Below are positions 34,636 through 44,866 of a stretch of DNA of 64,000 bases, in pieces. Every line of letters starts with the position of its first letter. Positions within the stretch are counted from its first letter, which is position 1. A program made the translations under genes and the position numbers. The notes below the pieces were generated by a model. It had not been told where the DNA came from, searched no databases, and saw only the letters and a list, made by a program, of their open reading frames with translations. This DNA is from Comamonas badia DSM 17552 (GTDB taxonomy: Bacteria > Pseudomonadota > Gammaproteobacteria > Burkholderiales > Burkholderiaceae_C): positions 62,001 to 126,000 of the forward strand of contig NZ_AXVM01000005.1 of the NCBI RefSeq assembly GCF_000484635.1, read 5' to 3'.

Positions 34636-36336
34636 ATGACCAAGGAAGAAACGGCGCCTGGCGGCTTGTTGTCCAAGGTGGTGCGTTTTGTGCGCAATCC
34701 CACGGTGGACTGGTCCGAGCTCGATTCGATCGACGAAAGCCGCGAGGCCCAGGTCAGCCGCCAGAAGCTCAAGGACATGATCGAGCGCAAGCGGCGCAAC
34801 GATTTCGTGCGCAAGCGCGAATTCGACCAGTTGCGCAAGCTGCGCCGCAAAGAGGCCAGCCCCGGGTTGATGCAGGACGACACGCCGGTGCAGACCTCGT
34901 TTCTCGATACCGATGTTGGTGAGCGCGAGGCGCGCGCCCAGACCTTGCGCAAGATCGATGCGATCGAGCAGCAGATGTCGCAGCAGTGGTGGAAGGCGCC
35001 GGGAGCGACCGCGCCAGGGGGGCTGCAGGCAGGGGCGGCGGCGATGCCCGCGCCCGCGCCACTGGAGCCTGCCGCCGTGGCGGGTGAAACCACGCTGCCG
35101 CCAGTCCACTCAGGCTCGGAGGCGGGAGCCTGGACCGATCCGCTGCAGGCCTTTGCACCGACGATGCCGTCCAGGCTGCAGTCGGGCTCGGGTGAGGAGG
35201 CGCCGTCGCGGGCCTTGTTTCGAGAGGACAATGCGCCGGATCCATCGGTCTTGCTGGCACAGCTGCAGCCTGGCGACGCGACCAGTGCGCCAAGAGAGGA
35301 AAAATTCGTGCACGAACCCGACCTGGAAGAAGCCGCCATCCTGTTTGCCAACGCTGACTACACTGGCGCGGCGCGCTGCCTGACCGACGTGCTGGTGCGG
35401 CATGCACAGGATGACCCGCTTCAACAGCACGAGATCTGGATGACCCTGTTTGACCTGTACCGGGCGACAGGGCAGCAGGAGCCGTTCGATGCGCTGGCCA
35501 TCGACTACGCAGCGCAGTACGGACGTTCTTCCCCCTTGTGGTTTTCCATGCCGGCGCAGCTTGGTGTCGAACCGGTGGCCGAGGAGCCGGCGTCTCCCCA
35601 GCGGGAGCTGGCCTGGAATGCGCCGGCCACGCTGGGGCTGCAATCCGTGGCGGCGCTGCAGGCATCGCTGGCGCGCTCCAGCCCGCCGTGGACGCTCAAC
35701 TGGAGCCGTCTGACGGATATCGAAACGGCGGCATTGCCCGCGCTGATTGAACTGTTCGGGCGCTGGGCCAGCGAGGCGGTCGAATTGCACTTCCAAGCGG
35801 TCGCCGCCTTGCAGCAGGTGGTGCAGGCCCATACGGTGGCCGAAGACCGCGGCGCGGATCCGCAGTGGTGGCTGCTGCGCATGGCGCTGCTGCGCCTGCT
35901 GCGCCTGCCTGACGATTTCGAAATGGTGGCGCTGGATTACTGCGTCACTTATGAAGTGTCGCCGCCCTCATGGATCGATCCGAAATGCAGTCTTCTGGAC
36001 GGCGCGGCGGCGCTGGAGGCGGCGCTGGAGAGCGACGCACCCGCAACGGGCGCTGGTGCCGCGCAGGCGGAGCTGACCGGTCATATCGAAGGCGATGCGC
36101 AGGCGCAGCTGGCACACCTGGAGGCCATGGCCCGGCCGGGTCAGCCGCTGGTGATCGCCTGCGACCGGCTGATCCGCATTGATTTTGCCGCCGTTGGCTC
36201 GGTGCTCAACTGGGCGGCAACGCAGCAGGCGCAGGGCTGCGAGCTGCATTTCCACAACCTGCATCGCGTGATCGCCGTGTTCTTCAACGTGATCGGCATC
36301 AACGACCACGCCTGGGTCGAGCCGCGCAAGGATTGA
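34636..36336 (+). CDS. STAS-domain protein upstream of hslVU
   Basis: 566 aa, predicted soluble. The N-terminal 115 residues are highly charged and helical ([20 protein letters not shown] then [15 protein letters not shown]), then comes a Pro/Ala-rich linker, then a helical TPR-like region around [19 protein letters not shown] (near 235). The C-terminal 90 residues look like a STAS fold ([40 protein letters not shown]). Function unknown. Conserved order dksA - this gene - hslV suggests a long-standing association. Confidence 0.75.
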   Translation: MTKEETAPGGLLSKVVRFVRNPTVDWSELDSIDESREAQVSRQKLKDMIERKRRNDFVRKREFDQLRKLRRKEASPGLMQDDTPVQTSFLDTDVGEREARAQTLRKIDAIEQQMSQQWWKAPGATAPGGLQAGAAAMPAPAPLEPAAVAGETTLPPVHSGSEAGAWTDPLQAFAPTMPSRLQSGSGEEAPSRALFREDNAPDPSVLLAQLQPGDATSAPREEKFVHEPDLEEAAILFANADYTGAARCLTDVLVRHAQDDPLQQHEIWMTLFDLYRATGQQEPFDALAIDYAAQYGRSSPLWFSMPAQLGVEPVAEEPASPQRELAWNAPATLGLQSVAALQASLARSSPPWTLNWSRLTDIETAALPALIELFGRWASEAVELHFQAVAALQQVVQAHTVAEDRGADPQWWLLRMALLRLLRLPDDFEMVALDYCVTYEVSPPSWIDPKCSLLDGAAALEAALESDAPATGAGAAQAELTGHIEGDAQAQLAHLEAMARPGQPLVIACDRLIRIDFAAVGSVLNWAATQQAQGCELHFHNLHRVIAVFFNVIGINDHAWVEPRKD

Positions 36337-36388
36337 TGCTATCGCCGCTGCCTTGCAAATGCGGGCGGCGCCCCCATTTTCGCCTGCT

Positions 36389-36937
36389 ATGGAGCAATTT
36401 CACGGCACCACCATCCTGAGCGTGCGGCGCCAGCTTGCGGACGGCCGCATGCAGGTCGCCATCGGCGGCGACGGCCAGGTCACGCTCGGCAACATCGTTA
36501 TCAAGGGCTCGGCGCGCAAGGTGCGCAAGCTCTACCACGACAAGGTGCTGGCGGGTTTTGCCGGCGCCACGGCCGATGCGTTCACGCTGTTCGAGCGCTT
36601 CGAGGCCAAACTCGAAAAGCACCAGGGGCAGCTAACGCGCGCCGCCATCGAACTCACCAAGGACTGGCGCACCGACCGCGTGCTGCGCCGCCTGGAAGCC
36701 ATGCTCGCGGTGGCTGATGAAACCGCCTCGCTCATCATCACCGGCAACGGCGACGTGCTGGAGCCCGAGCAGGGCATCGTCGCCATCGGTTCGGGCGGCC
36801 CCTATGCGCATTCGGCTGCCAAGGCGCTGCTGGCCCATACCGATTTGTCGGCGGTGGAGATCATCAAGAAGTCGCTGGAAATCGCCGGCGAGCTGTGCAT
36901 CTACACCAACATGCACCATACGATTGAGACGCTTTGA
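36389..36937 (+). CDS. hslV: ATP-dependent protease proteolytic subunit HslV (ClpQ)
   Basis: 182 aa. The pro-sequence MEQFHG is followed by TTILSVRR, where the N-terminal Thr becomes the nucleophile after processing. [21 protein letters not shown] and [17 protein letters not shown] are standard HslV segments. Start ATG 36389. The stop is followed immediately by a dispersed repeat before hslU. Confidence 0.96.
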   Translation: MEQFHGTTILSVRRQLADGRMQVAIGGDGQVTLGNIVIKGSARKVRKLYHDKVLAGFAGATADAFTLFERFEAKLEKHQGQLTRAAIELTKDWRTDRVLRRLEAMLAVADETASLIITGNGDVLEPEQGIVAIGSGGPYAHSAAKALLAHTDLSAVEIIKKSLEIAGELCIYTNMHHTIETL

Positions 36938-36986
36938 TCTCGTTTTTGATAGCTGCTTGCGCATGCTGAATATGCGTAAACACCGG
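36938..36986 (-). repeat. Dispersed short repeat between hslV and hslU
   Basis: Read on the minus strand it ends TGCGCAAGCAGCTATCAAAA, the same core as the copies at 14325 and 60083. It fills most of the 60-bp hslV-hslU gap. Confidence 0.6.
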
Positions 36987-36997
36987 ATTTGAATCAG

Positions 36998-38314
36998 ATG
37001 TCTTCCATGACTCCCCAGGAGATCGTCTCCGAACTCGACCACCACATCGTCGGCCAGAAAGACGCCAAGCGCGCCGTCGCCATCGCCCTGCGCAACCGCT
37101 GGCGCCGCCAGCAGGTGGATGCAGGACTGCGCGGCGAGATCACGCCCAAGAACATCCTGATGATCGGCCCCACCGGCGTGGGCAAGACCGAAATTGCGCG
37201 GCGCCTCGCGCGCCTGGCCGACGCGCCCTTCATCAAGGTGGAGGCGACCAAGTTCACCGAAGTCGGCTATGTCGGCAAGGACGTGGACGCCATCATCCGC
37301 GATCTGGCCGAAGTGGCGGTCAAGCAGACGCGCGAGGCGGACATGAAGAAACTGCGCGCACGCGCCGAGGATGCGGCCGAGGACCGCATTCTGGATGTGC
37401 TCGTGCCCCAGGCCCGCACCGATGAGCCGCCCTCGGAGAACACCGCGCGCCAGGTGTTCCGCAAGAAGCTGCGCGAAGGGCAGCTGGACGAGAAGGAGAT
37501 CGATATCGAAGTGGCCGATGCGCGCCCGCAGGTCGAGATCATGGGCCCCCAGGGCATGGAGGAAATGGCCGAGCAGTTGCGCGGATTGTTTTCGCAGATG
37601 GGGCAGGAAAAGCGCCGCACGCGCAAGCTCAGGATTGCCGAGGCGCTCAAGATTCTGACGGACGAAGAGGCCGCCAGGCTGGTGAACGAAGATGAGGTCA
37701 AGGGCCGCGCGATCGCCAACCTGGAGCAGAACGGCATCGTTTTCATCGACGAGATCGACAAGGTGGCGGCACGCCAGGAAACCAGTGGCGCCGACGTCTC
37801 GCGCCAGGGTGTGCAGCGCGATCTGCTGCCGCTGGTGGAGGGCACGACGGTCTCCACCAAATACGGCATGGTCAAGACCGACCACATCCTGTTCATCGCC
37901 TCGGGCGCGTTTCACCTGGCCAAGCCGAGCGACCTGATTCCCGAACTGCAGGGGCGCTTTCCGATCCGTGTCGAGCTGGGGTCGCTCTCGGTGCAGGATT
38001 TCGAGGCCATTCTCACGCAGACGCACGCCAGCCTCGTCAGGCAGTACCAGGCGCTGCTGGCGACGGAGGGCGTCACGCTGGAATTCACCCCCGAGGGCAT
38101 CACGCGCCTGGCGCAGATCGCCTTTGACGTGAACGAGCGCACCGAAAACATCGGCGCGCGGCGCCTGGCCACCGTGATGGAGCGGCTGCTGGACGAGGTG
38201 AGCTTTGACGCCGTGAACCGCGCGGGGCAGAGCGTGGTGGTCGATGCGGCCATGGTGAACGCACGCCTGGCGTCGCTCAGTACCAACGAAGACCTCTCGC
38301 GCTACATCCTGTGA
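36998..38314 (+). CDS. hslU: ATP-dependent protease ATPase subunit HslU (ClpY)
   Basis: 438 aa AAA+ unfoldase partner of Hsl[21 protein letters not shown] near residue 15, Walker [10 protein letters not shown] near 56, GYVGKDVD (pore loop region) near 89, Walker B VFIDEIDK near 249, and the C-terminal RYIL tail that docks into HslV are all present. The I-domain lies at about 110-240. ATG 36998 chosen, with ATG 37007 as an alternative. Confidence 0.97.
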   Translation: MSSMTPQEIVSELDHHIVGQKDAKRAVAIALRNRWRRQQVDAGLRGEITPKNILMIGPTGVGKTEIARRLARLADAPFIKVEATKFTEVGYVGKDVDAIIRDLAEVAVKQTREADMKKLRARAEDAAEDRILDVLVPQARTDEPPSENTARQVFRKKLREGQLDEKEIDIEVADARPQVEIMGPQGMEEMAEQLRGLFSQMGQEKRRTRKLRIAEALKILTDEEAARLVNEDEVKGRAIANLEQNGIVFIDEIDKVAARQETSGADVSRQGVQRDLLPLVEGTTVSTKYGMVKTDHILFIASGAFHLAKPSDLIPELQGRFPIRVELGSLSVQDFEAILTQTHASLVRQYQALLATEGVTLEFTPEGITRLAQIAFDVNERTENIGARRLATVMERLLDEVSFDAVNRAGQSVVVDAAMVNARLASLSTNEDLSRYIL

Positions 38315-38344
38315 CCGGCTCGCCCCGAGCCGCACTGCCTTCAT

Positions 38345-38367
38345 GGATCACATGCGCAATGTGATCC
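38345..38367. promoter_or_regulatory. 9+9 bp palindrome downstream of hslU, upstream of mraZ
   Basis: GGATCACAT-GCGCA-ATGTGATCC is a perfect inverted repeat 30 bases after hslU. No T-run follows at once, so an operator is as likely as a weak terminator. It contains the TGTGA/TCACA-type half-sites, but in an outward arrangement. Confidence 0.45.
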
Positions 38368-38461
38368 AAGTGCTTGACTATCAAGGTTTTTCTCTCTTCT
38401 TGCCTTGAAGTTCAATCGCTAAACCTTTGATTTCATTCACAAATTCTCAGGGTGAACCCCC

Positions 38462-38489
38462 TTGTGTGCGCCTGCTTTCCTGCTACAGT
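38462..38489 (+). promoter_or_regulatory. Probable dcw promoter (Pmra)
   Basis: TTGTGT (38462-38467), a 16-base spacer, and an extended -10 TGC-TACAGT (38481-38489). Transcription would start near 38496, about 86 bases before the mraZ GTG. The -10 overlaps the first AGTG box of the repeat operator. Confidence 0.5.
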
Positions 38490-38520
38490 GCAAAAAAGTG
38501 CAATGAAGTGGTGAAAAGTG
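38487..38520 (+). promoter_or_regulatory. MraZ operator: four AGTG boxes at exact 10-bp period
   Basis: AGTG occurs at 38487, 38497, 38507 and 38517, separated by 6 A/C/G-rich bases each time, with GTTGTG following at 38524. MraZ is known to bind direct repeats with 10-bp spacing (TGGG-type boxes in E. coli, AAAGTG-type in mycoplasmas). The position at the -10/start region of the dcw promoter fits autorepression. Confidence 0.75.
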
Positions 38521-38581
38521 CCGTTGTGACCCGAAAAAGAGGGTCGTGGCGGCTGCGGGTTGTTCGAGGGGTTCCAAGTCC

Positions 38582-39010
38582 GTGTTCCAAGGTGCGTCTT
38601 CGCTGAGTCTGGATGCCAAGGGGCGTTTGTCGGTGCCGACAAGGCACCGCGACGCACTTGCGGCGGGCGCTGCGGGCCCGCTCACGATCACCAAGCACCC
38701 CGATGGCTGCCTGATGGTGTTTCCGCGCCCGGCGTGGGAGGACTTCAGCGCCCGCATTGCCCAGCTGCCGATGCAGGCGCAGTGGTGGAAGCGGATTTTT
38801 CTGGGCAATGCGATGGATGTGGATATGGATGGCACGGGCCGGGTGCTGGTTTCGCCCGAACTGCGGGCTGCCGCGGGCCTGGTCAAGGATGTGGTGCTGC
38901 TGGGCATGGGCACCCATCTCGAACTCTGGGACAAGGCAACCTATGAGGCCAGGGAGACCGCGGCCATGCAGGCGCCGATGCCCGACGTGCTCAAGGATTT
39001 CTCCTTCTGA
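38582..39010 (+). CDS. mraZ: Transcriptional regulator / division protein MraZ
   Basis: 142 aa, first gene of the dcw cluster. Two AbrB-like SpoVT halves: [17 protein letters not shown] (near residue 9) and [19 protein letters not shown] (near 85), each with the DxxGR signature. GTG at 38582 (VFQGASS, equal to the usual MFRGA start) is chosen with GAGGGG about 13 bases upstream; an in-frame GTG at 38546 would add 12 residues. It represses its own operon through the AGTG repeats upstream. Confidence 0.94.
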   Translation: MFQGASSLSLDAKGRLSVPTRHRDALAAGAAGPLTITKHPDGCLMVFPRPAWEDFSARIAQLPMQAQWWKRIFLGNAMDVDMDGTGRVLVSPELRAAAGLVKDVVLLGMGTHLELWDKATYEARETAAMQAPMPDVLKDFSF

Positions 39011-39019
39011 GAGTGGCAG

Positions 39020-39946
39020 GTGGATCAGCAGCAGCCACACACCACCGTCTTGCTCGAAGAGGCGGTCGCCGCCCTCGTGGGCGACGTGCATGCGCCCGAC
39101 GCGCTGTTCGTCGATGGCACCTTCGGGCGTGGCGGCCACAGCCGCCGCATCCTGGGACGCATCGGGCCGGGCGCGCGCTTGGTGGCGTTTGACAAGGACC
39201 CCGAGGCGCTGACCCATGCGGCGCGGATCACGGATGCGCGTTTTTCCATTCGCCAGGGCAGCTTTGTGCAGCTGGGCGAACTGGCGGGCGCCAGCGTGGC
39301 CGGCATCTTGCTCGACCTGGGGGTGAGCTCGCCACAGATCGATGCGCCCGAGCGCGGCTTCAGTTTCAGGTTCGATGGGCCGCTGGATATGCGCATGGAC
39401 CCGGCACGGGGCGAGAGCGTGGGCCAGTGGCTCGCGCATGCCGATGCATCGGCGATTACGGAGGTGATTCGTGACTACGGTGAAGAACGGTTTGCTGGCG
39501 CCATTGCAAAGGCGATTGTTGCTCGGCGCGAGAAGCAGGGGCCTGTTCAGACCACTGCCGAGCTCGCCCACCTCGTGGCTGGCGCGGTCCGCACCCGCGA
39601 GCGCGGGCAGAACCCTGCGACACGGACATTTCAGGCTCTTCGGATTTTCATCAATGCCGAGCTCGAGGATCTCCGCGCGGCGCTAGAGGCCAGTCTGCGG
39701 GTGCTGGCGCCCTGCGGCCGGCTGGTGGTGATCAGTTTCCATTCGCTCGAAGACCGTATCGTCAAGCAGTTCATTGCCCGCCATTCGCGTGAGGAAGTGG
39801 ACCGGCATGCGCCGTTTGCCGTGCCACGCGCGATGCCGCTCAAGGCCTTGGGGCGCGTCAAGCCGGGCGCGGCGGAGCAGGCGGCCAACCCGCGCTCGCG
39901 CAGTGCCGTGATGCGGGTGGCCGAACGCACGGGGGCGGCGGCATGA
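39020..39946 (+). CDS. rsmH: 16S rRNA (cytosine-1402-N4)-methyltransferase RsmH (MraW)
   Basis: 308 aa SAM-dependent methyltransferase. [10 protein letters not shown] at residue 7, [14 protein letters not shown] near 33 (SAM binding), [12 protein letters not shown] near 97, [12 protein letters not shown] near 115, and the C-terminal [12 protein letters not shown] near 239 are standard. GTG start at 39020, 9 bases after the mraZ stop. Its TGA overlaps the ftsL ATG. Confidence 0.96.
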   Translation: MDQQQPHTTVLLEEAVAALVGDVHAPDALFVDGTFGRGGHSRRILGRIGPGARLVAFDKDPEALTHAARITDARFSIRQGSFVQLGELAGASVAGILLDLGVSSPQIDAPERGFSFRFDGPLDMRMDPARGESVGQWLAHADASAITEVIRDYGEERFAGAIAKAIVARREKQGPVQTTAELAHLVAGAVRTRERGQNPATRTFQALRIFINAELEDLRAALEASLRVLAPCGRLVVISFHSLEDRIVKQFIARHSREEVDRHAPFAVPRAMPLKALGRVKPGAAEQAANPRSRSAVMRVAERTGAAA

Positions 39947-40242
39947 CCCGGGTCAGCATCCTGTTGCTGCTGGCGGTGATGGCCAGCGGCATGTGGCTGG
40001 TGCGGGTGCAGTACGACGCGCGCCGGATCAACACCGAGTGGCACCGCGCCAATGTGCAGGCGCGCCAGCTGGAGGTGGATCGCCAGCGCCTGCTGGTGGA
40101 AAAGCGCGCGCAGGCCACGCCGCTGCGCGTGGAGCGCCTGGCGCGCGACAAGCTGCGCATGCAGACGCCGACGCCGGCCACCACGCTGTATGTGACCGCC
40201 GATGGAACCGCTCTGAATCCAACCGCGGGAGGCAAGCCGTGA
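39943..40242 (+). CDS. ftsL: Cell division protein FtsL
   Basis: 99 aa bitopic membrane protein: a short cytoplasmic start, one membrane segment (residues 3-22) and a periplasmic coiled coil around [20 protein letters not shown]. It recruits FtsW/FtsI as part of FtsQLB. Overlaps rsmH (ATGA) and ftsI (GTGA). Confidence 0.92.
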   Translation: MTRVSILLLLAVMASGMWLVRVQYDARRINTEWHRANVQARQLEVDRQRLLVEKRAQATPLRVERLARDKLRMQTPTPATTLYVTADGTALNPTAGGKP

Positions 40243-41990
40243 GCCGCCACCGCGTCAATTACACCGTAAGCCCCCTGCTTGCCGCGCGCACCCCGGTCTG
40301 GCGCAGCAAGTTCGTCGTCGCGCTGGTGGCGCTGGGCTTTTTCGGCCTGGCGGCACGTGCCGCCTGGGTGCAGGTCATCCACAGCGACTTTTTCAAGCGC
40401 CAGGGCGAGGTGCGCTTCGTGCGCACGCTGGAGCTGCCGGCGCACCGCGGCCGGCTGCTGGACCGCAACGGGCTGATCCTGGCGTCCAGCGTGCCGGCGG
40501 CCAGCCTCTGGGCCATCCCCGAAGACGTCGAGGACAAGGAGCCGGCGGTGCGCGAGCGGCTCAAGCAGGCGGCCCGGCTCATGGAGATGCCGCTGGACAG
40601 GCTGATGGCCAAGTTCGCCGACGAGGACAAGAGCTTTGTCTGGATCAAGCGCCAGCTCGACTGGGACGTGGGCCAGAAGATCATGGCGCTGGGCATCAAG
40701 GGCATCTACCTGCGCAAGGAATACAAGCGCGAGTACCCCGAGGGCGAGTCGGTGGCGCATGTGGTGGGTTTCACCAACGTCGAAGACCATGGCCAGGAGG
40801 GCATGGAGCTCGCGTTCGATGACGAGCTGGCCGGCAAGCCCGGGTCGTTGCGTGTGATCAAGGACGGGCGCGGCCGGGTGGTGGCCGGCGTGGGCACCGA
40901 GACGCCGCCGGTGGACGGCCGCGACATCCAGCTTTCGGTGGACAGCAAGGTGCAGTTTTTCGCCTACCAGAAGCTGCGCGACACGGTGATCGCCAACAAG
41001 GCCAAGGGCGGCAGCGTGGTGGTGCTCGATGCGCACAGCGGCGAGGTGCTGGCGCTCGTCAACTACCCCAGCTACGACCCCGGCGACCGGCGCAAACTCA
41101 CCGGCGAGCAGCTGCGCAACCGCGCGCTCACCGATACCTTCGAGCCCGGCTCGACGATGAAACCGATCACCATAGGCACGGCGCTGGAGCTCGGGCGGGT
41201 GAAGCACGACTCCATCATCGACACCAACCCGGGCAGGTACGCGATCGGCGGCTTCACGATTTCCGATACGCACAACTACGGCGTGCTCACCGTCGATGGC
41301 GTGATCCAGAAGTCGAGCAATATCGGCGCGCTCAAGGTGGCGCAGCGCATGTCGCCGCAGGAAATGTGGACGGTGCACACCGAGCTGGGCTACGGCCAGA
41401 AGCCGCAGCTCGCCTTTCCCGGTGCGGCCAGCGGCCGGCTGCGCCCGTGGAAAACCTGGAAGCCGGTCGAACAGGCGACGATGGCCTATGGCTACGGACT
41501 GTCGGCCTCGCTGTTTCAGATGGCGCGCTCCTACACCGTTTTTGCCAACGGTGGCGAGGTCATCCCCGCCACCATGCTCAAGACGGGCGAGCGTCCGCAG
41601 GGCATGCGGGTCTTTTCCGAAAAGACGGCGGAACTCGTGCGCCACATGCTCTGGCTCGCTGCCGGGCCGGGCGGTACCGGACAGAAGGCGCAAACCATGG
41701 GCTATTCCATCGGCGGCAAGTCGGGTACCGCGCGCAAGCAGGTGGGCAAGGGCTACGCGGCGGGCAAGTACCGCGCCTGGTTCACCGGCATGGCGCCGAT
41801 CGACAACCCGCGCATCATCGTCGCGGTGATGGTGGATGAGCCATCGGCGGGTGTGTATTACGGTGGCTCGGTCTCCGGCCCGGTGTTCAGCGAAGTGGTG
41901 CAGCAGACGCTGCGCCTCATGGGCGTGGCGCCCGATCTGGCGGTCAAGCCGCTGATCGTCTCCAACCCGATCGAGGAGCCGCTGCTGTGA
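40239..41990 (+). CDS. ftsI: Peptidoglycan D,D-transpeptidase FtsI (PBP3)
   Basis: Septal transpeptidase (583 aa). One N-terminal membrane anchor (about 25-45), a dimerisation domain starting RGRLLDRNGLILA near 72, then the penicillin-binding domain with SxxK as GSTMKPI near 306, SxN as SSN near 358, and KSGT as GGKSGTAR near 494. GTG start overlapping the ftsL stop. It works with FtsW at the septum. Confidence 0.96.
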   Translation: MSRHRVNYTVSPLLAARTPVWRSKFVVALVALGFFGLAARAAWVQVIHSDFFKRQGEVRFVRTLELPAHRGRLLDRNGLILASSVPAASLWAIPEDVEDKEPAVRERLKQAARLMEMPLDRLMAKFADEDKSFVWIKRQLDWDVGQKIMALGIKGIYLRKEYKREYPEGESVAHVVGFTNVEDHGQEGMELAFDDELAGKPGSLRVIKDGRGRVVAGVGTETPPVDGRDIQLSVDSKVQFFAYQKLRDTVIANKAKGGSVVVLDAHSGEVLALVNYPSYDPGDRRKLTGEQLRNRALTDTFEPGSTMKPITIGTALELGRVKHDSIIDTNPGRYAIGGFTISDTHNYGVLTVDGVIQKSSNIGALKVAQRMSPQEMWTVHTELGYGQKPQLAFPGAASGRLRPWKTWKPVEQATMAYGYGLSASLFQMARSYTVFANGGEVIPATMLKTGERPQGMRVFSEKTAELVRHMLWLAAGPGGTGQKAQTMGYSIGGKSGTARKQVGKGYAAGKYRAWFTGMAPIDNPRIIVAVMVDEPSAGVYYGGSVSGPVFSEVVQQTLRLMGVAPDLAVKPLIVSNPIEEPLL

Positions 41991-44866
41991 CGTTGCAACG
42001 GCTTTCCAGCGTGGATGAGGCACTGGCGTTTCTGCGCCAGCGCGTCGGCGGGCAGTTGCGCATCGACAGCCGTGCGGTCCAGCCGGGCGACGGTTTCATC
42101 GCGCTGCAGGGTTACCACGCGGACGGACGGGCGTTTGTGCAGGATGCGTTGGCGCGCGGCGCCGCTGCTTGTGTCGTCGAGGTCGAGGGCGACGCGGCAG
42201 GCCTGGTCGATGACGATAGGGTGGCAGCGCTCGCGGGGCTCAAGGCGCATGCCGGCGCCCTGGCCTCGCTCTGGCTGGGTGAGCCCAGTCGCCACCTCAA
42301 GGTATTGTCCGTGACGGGTACGAACGGCAAAACCAGCACCGCCTGGTGGCTTGCCCATGCGCTGCAAAAACTATCGAAACAAGAGCTGCTCGCGCTTGAT
42401 GGTTGCGGGTTGATAGGTACTTTGGGTGTGGGAATTGCACCCGATCTGCAAGCCACCGGCCTGACCACGCCCAACCCGCTGCGCCTGCAGCAGGTGCTGG
42501 CGGATTTCGTGCGTGCGGGCGTCGGCGCCTGCGCCATCGAGGCCTCTTCCATCGGCATCGCAGAGCAGCGGCTGGCGGGCACGCAGATCGACACCGCGCT
42601 GTTCACCAACCTGACGCAGGACCATCTGGACTACCACGGCAGCATGCAGGCGTACTGGGAGGCCAAGCGCGCGCTGTTCGATTGGCCAGGGCTGCGTGCC
42701 GCGGTCGTGAACATCGACGACGAGCATGGGGCGGCGCTGCACCGGGTATTGGCCGCTCGCGCGCTGGACTTGTGGAGCGTGGCGGTTGATGCGCCTGCGC
42801 GGCTGCGGGCCGTCGATCTGCACCATGGCGCCACCGGTCTTGCGTTCACGGTGGTTGAGGGCGGTGAGCGCGTGCCTCTTTCCACGCGCCTGGTGGGGCA
42901 GTACAACGTCTCCAACCTGCTGGGCGTGATTGCGGCCTTGCGTTCCCTGGGCGTATCGCTCGCCGCCGCCTGCGGCGTGTGCGCTGACCTGGAGGCTGTG
43001 CCCGGGCGCATGCAGCAGGTGACCGAACCGGGCCAGCCGCTCGCGGTGGTGGACTATGCGCACACGCCCGATGCGCTGGCCAAGGTGCTGGCCGCGCTGC
43101 GCCCGCTGGCGCAAGGTCGGGGCGGGCGGCTGTGGTGCGTGTTCGGCTGCGGCGGCGACCGCGACGCCGGCAAGCGCCCGCTGATGGGTGCGGCGGCGCA
43201 GCAGGGCGCGGACCGCGTGATCGTGACCAGCGACAACCCGCGCGGCGAAACGCCTGCGGCCATCGTCCACCAAATTCTGCAGGGCATGATCGCCAGCCGC
43301 CACGTGCGGGCCGAGCCCGACCGTGCGGCCGCCATCGCGCAGGCATTTGCGCAGGCCGGCCGCCAAGATGTGGTGCTGATCGCCGGCAAGGGCCATGAGC
43401 CCTACCAGGAAATCGCCGGGGTGCGCCGGCCGTTTTCGGATCTGGAACAGGCGCGGCTGGCGCTGGCGCGGCGCGCGCCGCAGGCCCGCGGCATGGCCAC
43501 GCTGCACCAGGCGTTTGAACTGATCCGCGCGCGGGTGCCCCAGGCCAGGCTGGTGGGCGATGGCGCTGTGGCGTTCCTGCGCGTGCACACCGATACCCGC
43601 ACGCTGGCGCCGGGCGATCTGTTCGTGGCACTCAAGGGCGAGCGTTTTGATGCGCACGATTTTTTGCCGCAGGCACGCGCGGCCGGGGCGGCTGCCGCCA
43701 TTGCGCACGGCGGTCTTGCGGCGGCGGAGCTTGCGGGCATCGAGGTGCCCGACACGCTTGCGGCGCTGGCAGCGCTGGCCACGGGCTGGCGCGCGCAGTG
43801 TGCATTGCCGCTGATCGCGGTGACCGGCAGCAATGGCAAGACCACGGTCACGCAGATGGTGGCAAGCATCCTGCGCGCCTGGCAGGGCGATGCGGCGCTG
43901 GCCACCAGCGGCAATTTCAACAACGCCATAGGCGTGCCGCTCACGCTGCTGCGCCTGTCCGCACGGCACCGCGTGGCCGTGGTGGAGCTGGGCATGAACC
44001 ACCCGGGCGAGATCGCCGGGCTGGCCGCGATCGCGCGGCCGACCGTGGCGCTGGTGAACAACGCGCAGCGCGAGCACCAGGAGTTCATGCACAGCGTCGA
44101 AGCCGTGGCGCGCGAGAACGGCGCGGTGCTGCAGGCGCTGCCGCCCGAAGGCGTCGCGGTGTTTCCCGCCGAGGATGCCTACACGCCGTTGTGGCAGGCC
44201 TTGGCGGCAGAGCGGCGCTGCCTCACGTTTGGTGCGCAGGGCGATGTGCGCTGCGTGTCGGCCGAGTGGCTGGACGGCGCCTGGGCGCTGAAGGCGCAAA
44301 CGCCCGCGGGCGCATTCGAAACCCCTCTTGCCATTGCTGGCGAGCACAACATCCGAAACGCGCTGGCCGCCGCCGCCTGTGCGCTGGCAGCGGGCGCGCC
44401 GCTAGCGGCCATCGCGCAGGGGCTTGCGCAGTTCCGGCCCGTTTCCGGCCGTTCGCGTGCCTTTGCATTGCAGCAGGCGGGCCGCTCCATCACCGTGGTG
44501 GACGACACCTACAACGCCAATCCCGATTCGGTGCGCGCCGCCATCGACGTGCTCGCCAGCCTGCCGGCGCCGCGCCTGCTGGTGCTGGGCGACATGGGAG
44601 AGATCGGCAGCCAGGGGCCGCAGTTCCATGCCGAGGCAGGGCGCTATGCCAAGGAGCGCGGCGTGACCCGCCTCTATGCGCTGGGCGAGCTCACGCAGCA
44701 CGCGGTGCGGTCCTTTGGCGCGGGCGCGGCGCATTTTGGCGAGGCCGATGCGCTGATCGTCGCCGTGCGCCAGGCCTTGCCGGATGCGGGCAGCGTGCTG
44801 GTCAAGGGTTCGCGCTTCATGCGCATGGAGCGCGTGGTACGCGCCATCGAGGAGGCCGCGGCATGA
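41987..44866 (+). CDS. murEF: Bifunctional MurE-MurF fusion ligase
   Basis: 959 aa. Residues 1-500 are MurE: P-loop TGTNGKTST near 110, [10 protein letters not shown] near 208, and the meso-diaminopimelate motif DNPR in TSDNPRGE near 416, so it adds meso-DAP. Residues 503-959 are Mur[21 protein letters not shown] near 530, P-loop [11 protein letters not shown] near 612, [10 protein letters not shown] near 667, and [14 protein letters not shown] near 840. The frame is continuous through the junction (no stop, the MurF Met is internal). The MurE segment [12 protein letters not shown] near 128 is encoded by repeat-like AT-rich DNA. Fusions of this type are known in Bordetella and Comamonadaceae. 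Confidence 0.95.
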   Translation: MTLQRLSSVDEALAFLRQRVGGQLRIDSRAVQPGDGFIALQGYHADGRAFVQDALARGAAACVVEVEGDAAGLVDDDRVAALAGLKAHAGALASLWLGEPSRHLKVLSVTGTNGKTSTAWWLAHALQKLSKQELLALDGCGLIGTLGVGIAPDLQATGLTTPNPLRLQQVLADFVRAGVGACAIEASSIGIAEQRLAGTQIDTALFTNLTQDHLDYHGSMQAYWEAKRALFDWPGLRAAVVNIDDEHGAALHRVLAARALDLWSVAVDAPARLRAVDLHHGATGLAFTVVEGGERVPLSTRLVGQYNVSNLLGVIAALRSLGVSLAAACGVCADLEAVPGRMQQVTEPGQPLAVVDYAHTPDALAKVLAALRPLAQGRGGRLWCVFGCGGDRDAGKRPLMGAAAQQGADRVIVTSDNPRGETPAAIVHQILQGMIASRHVRAEPDRAAAIAQAFAQAGRQDVVLIAGKGHEPYQEIAGVRRPFSDLEQARLALARRAPQARGMATLHQAFELIRARVPQARLVGDGAVAFLRVHTDTRTLAPGDLFVALKGERFDAHDFLPQARAAGAAAAIAHGGLAAAELAGIEVPDTLAALAALATGWRAQCALPLIAVTGSNGKTTVTQMVASILRAWQGDAALATSGNFNNAIGVPLTLLRLSARHRVAVVELGMNHPGEIAGLAAIARPTVALVNNAQREHQEFMHSVEAVARENGAVLQALPPEGVAVFPAEDAYTPLWQALAAERRCLTFGAQGDVRCVSAEWLDGAWALKAQTPAGAFETPLAIAGEHNIRNALAAAACALAAGAPLAAIAQGLAQFRPVSGRSRAFALQQAGRSITVVDDTYNANPDSVRAAIDVLASLPAPRLLVLGDMGEIGSQGPQFHAEAGRYAKERGVTRLYALGELTQHAVRSFGAGAAHFGEADALIVAVRQALPDAGSVLVKGSRFMRMERVVRAIEEAAA
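42365..42417 (+). repeat. Repeat-like segment inside the MurE part of murEF
   Basis: CAAAAACTATCGAAACAAGA then GCTGCTCGCGCTTGATGG and GGGTTGATAG: A/T-richer than its surroundings and built from the same words (CTATC-AAA, GCGCTTGAT, TTGATAG) as the dispersed repeat. Read in frame as about 14 residues in a variable loop after the MurE P-loop. Confidence 0.45.

Noticed and set aside
38320-38335. CGGCTC/GAGCCG considered as the hslU terminator
   Set aside because: The stem has only 6 bp and no T-run.
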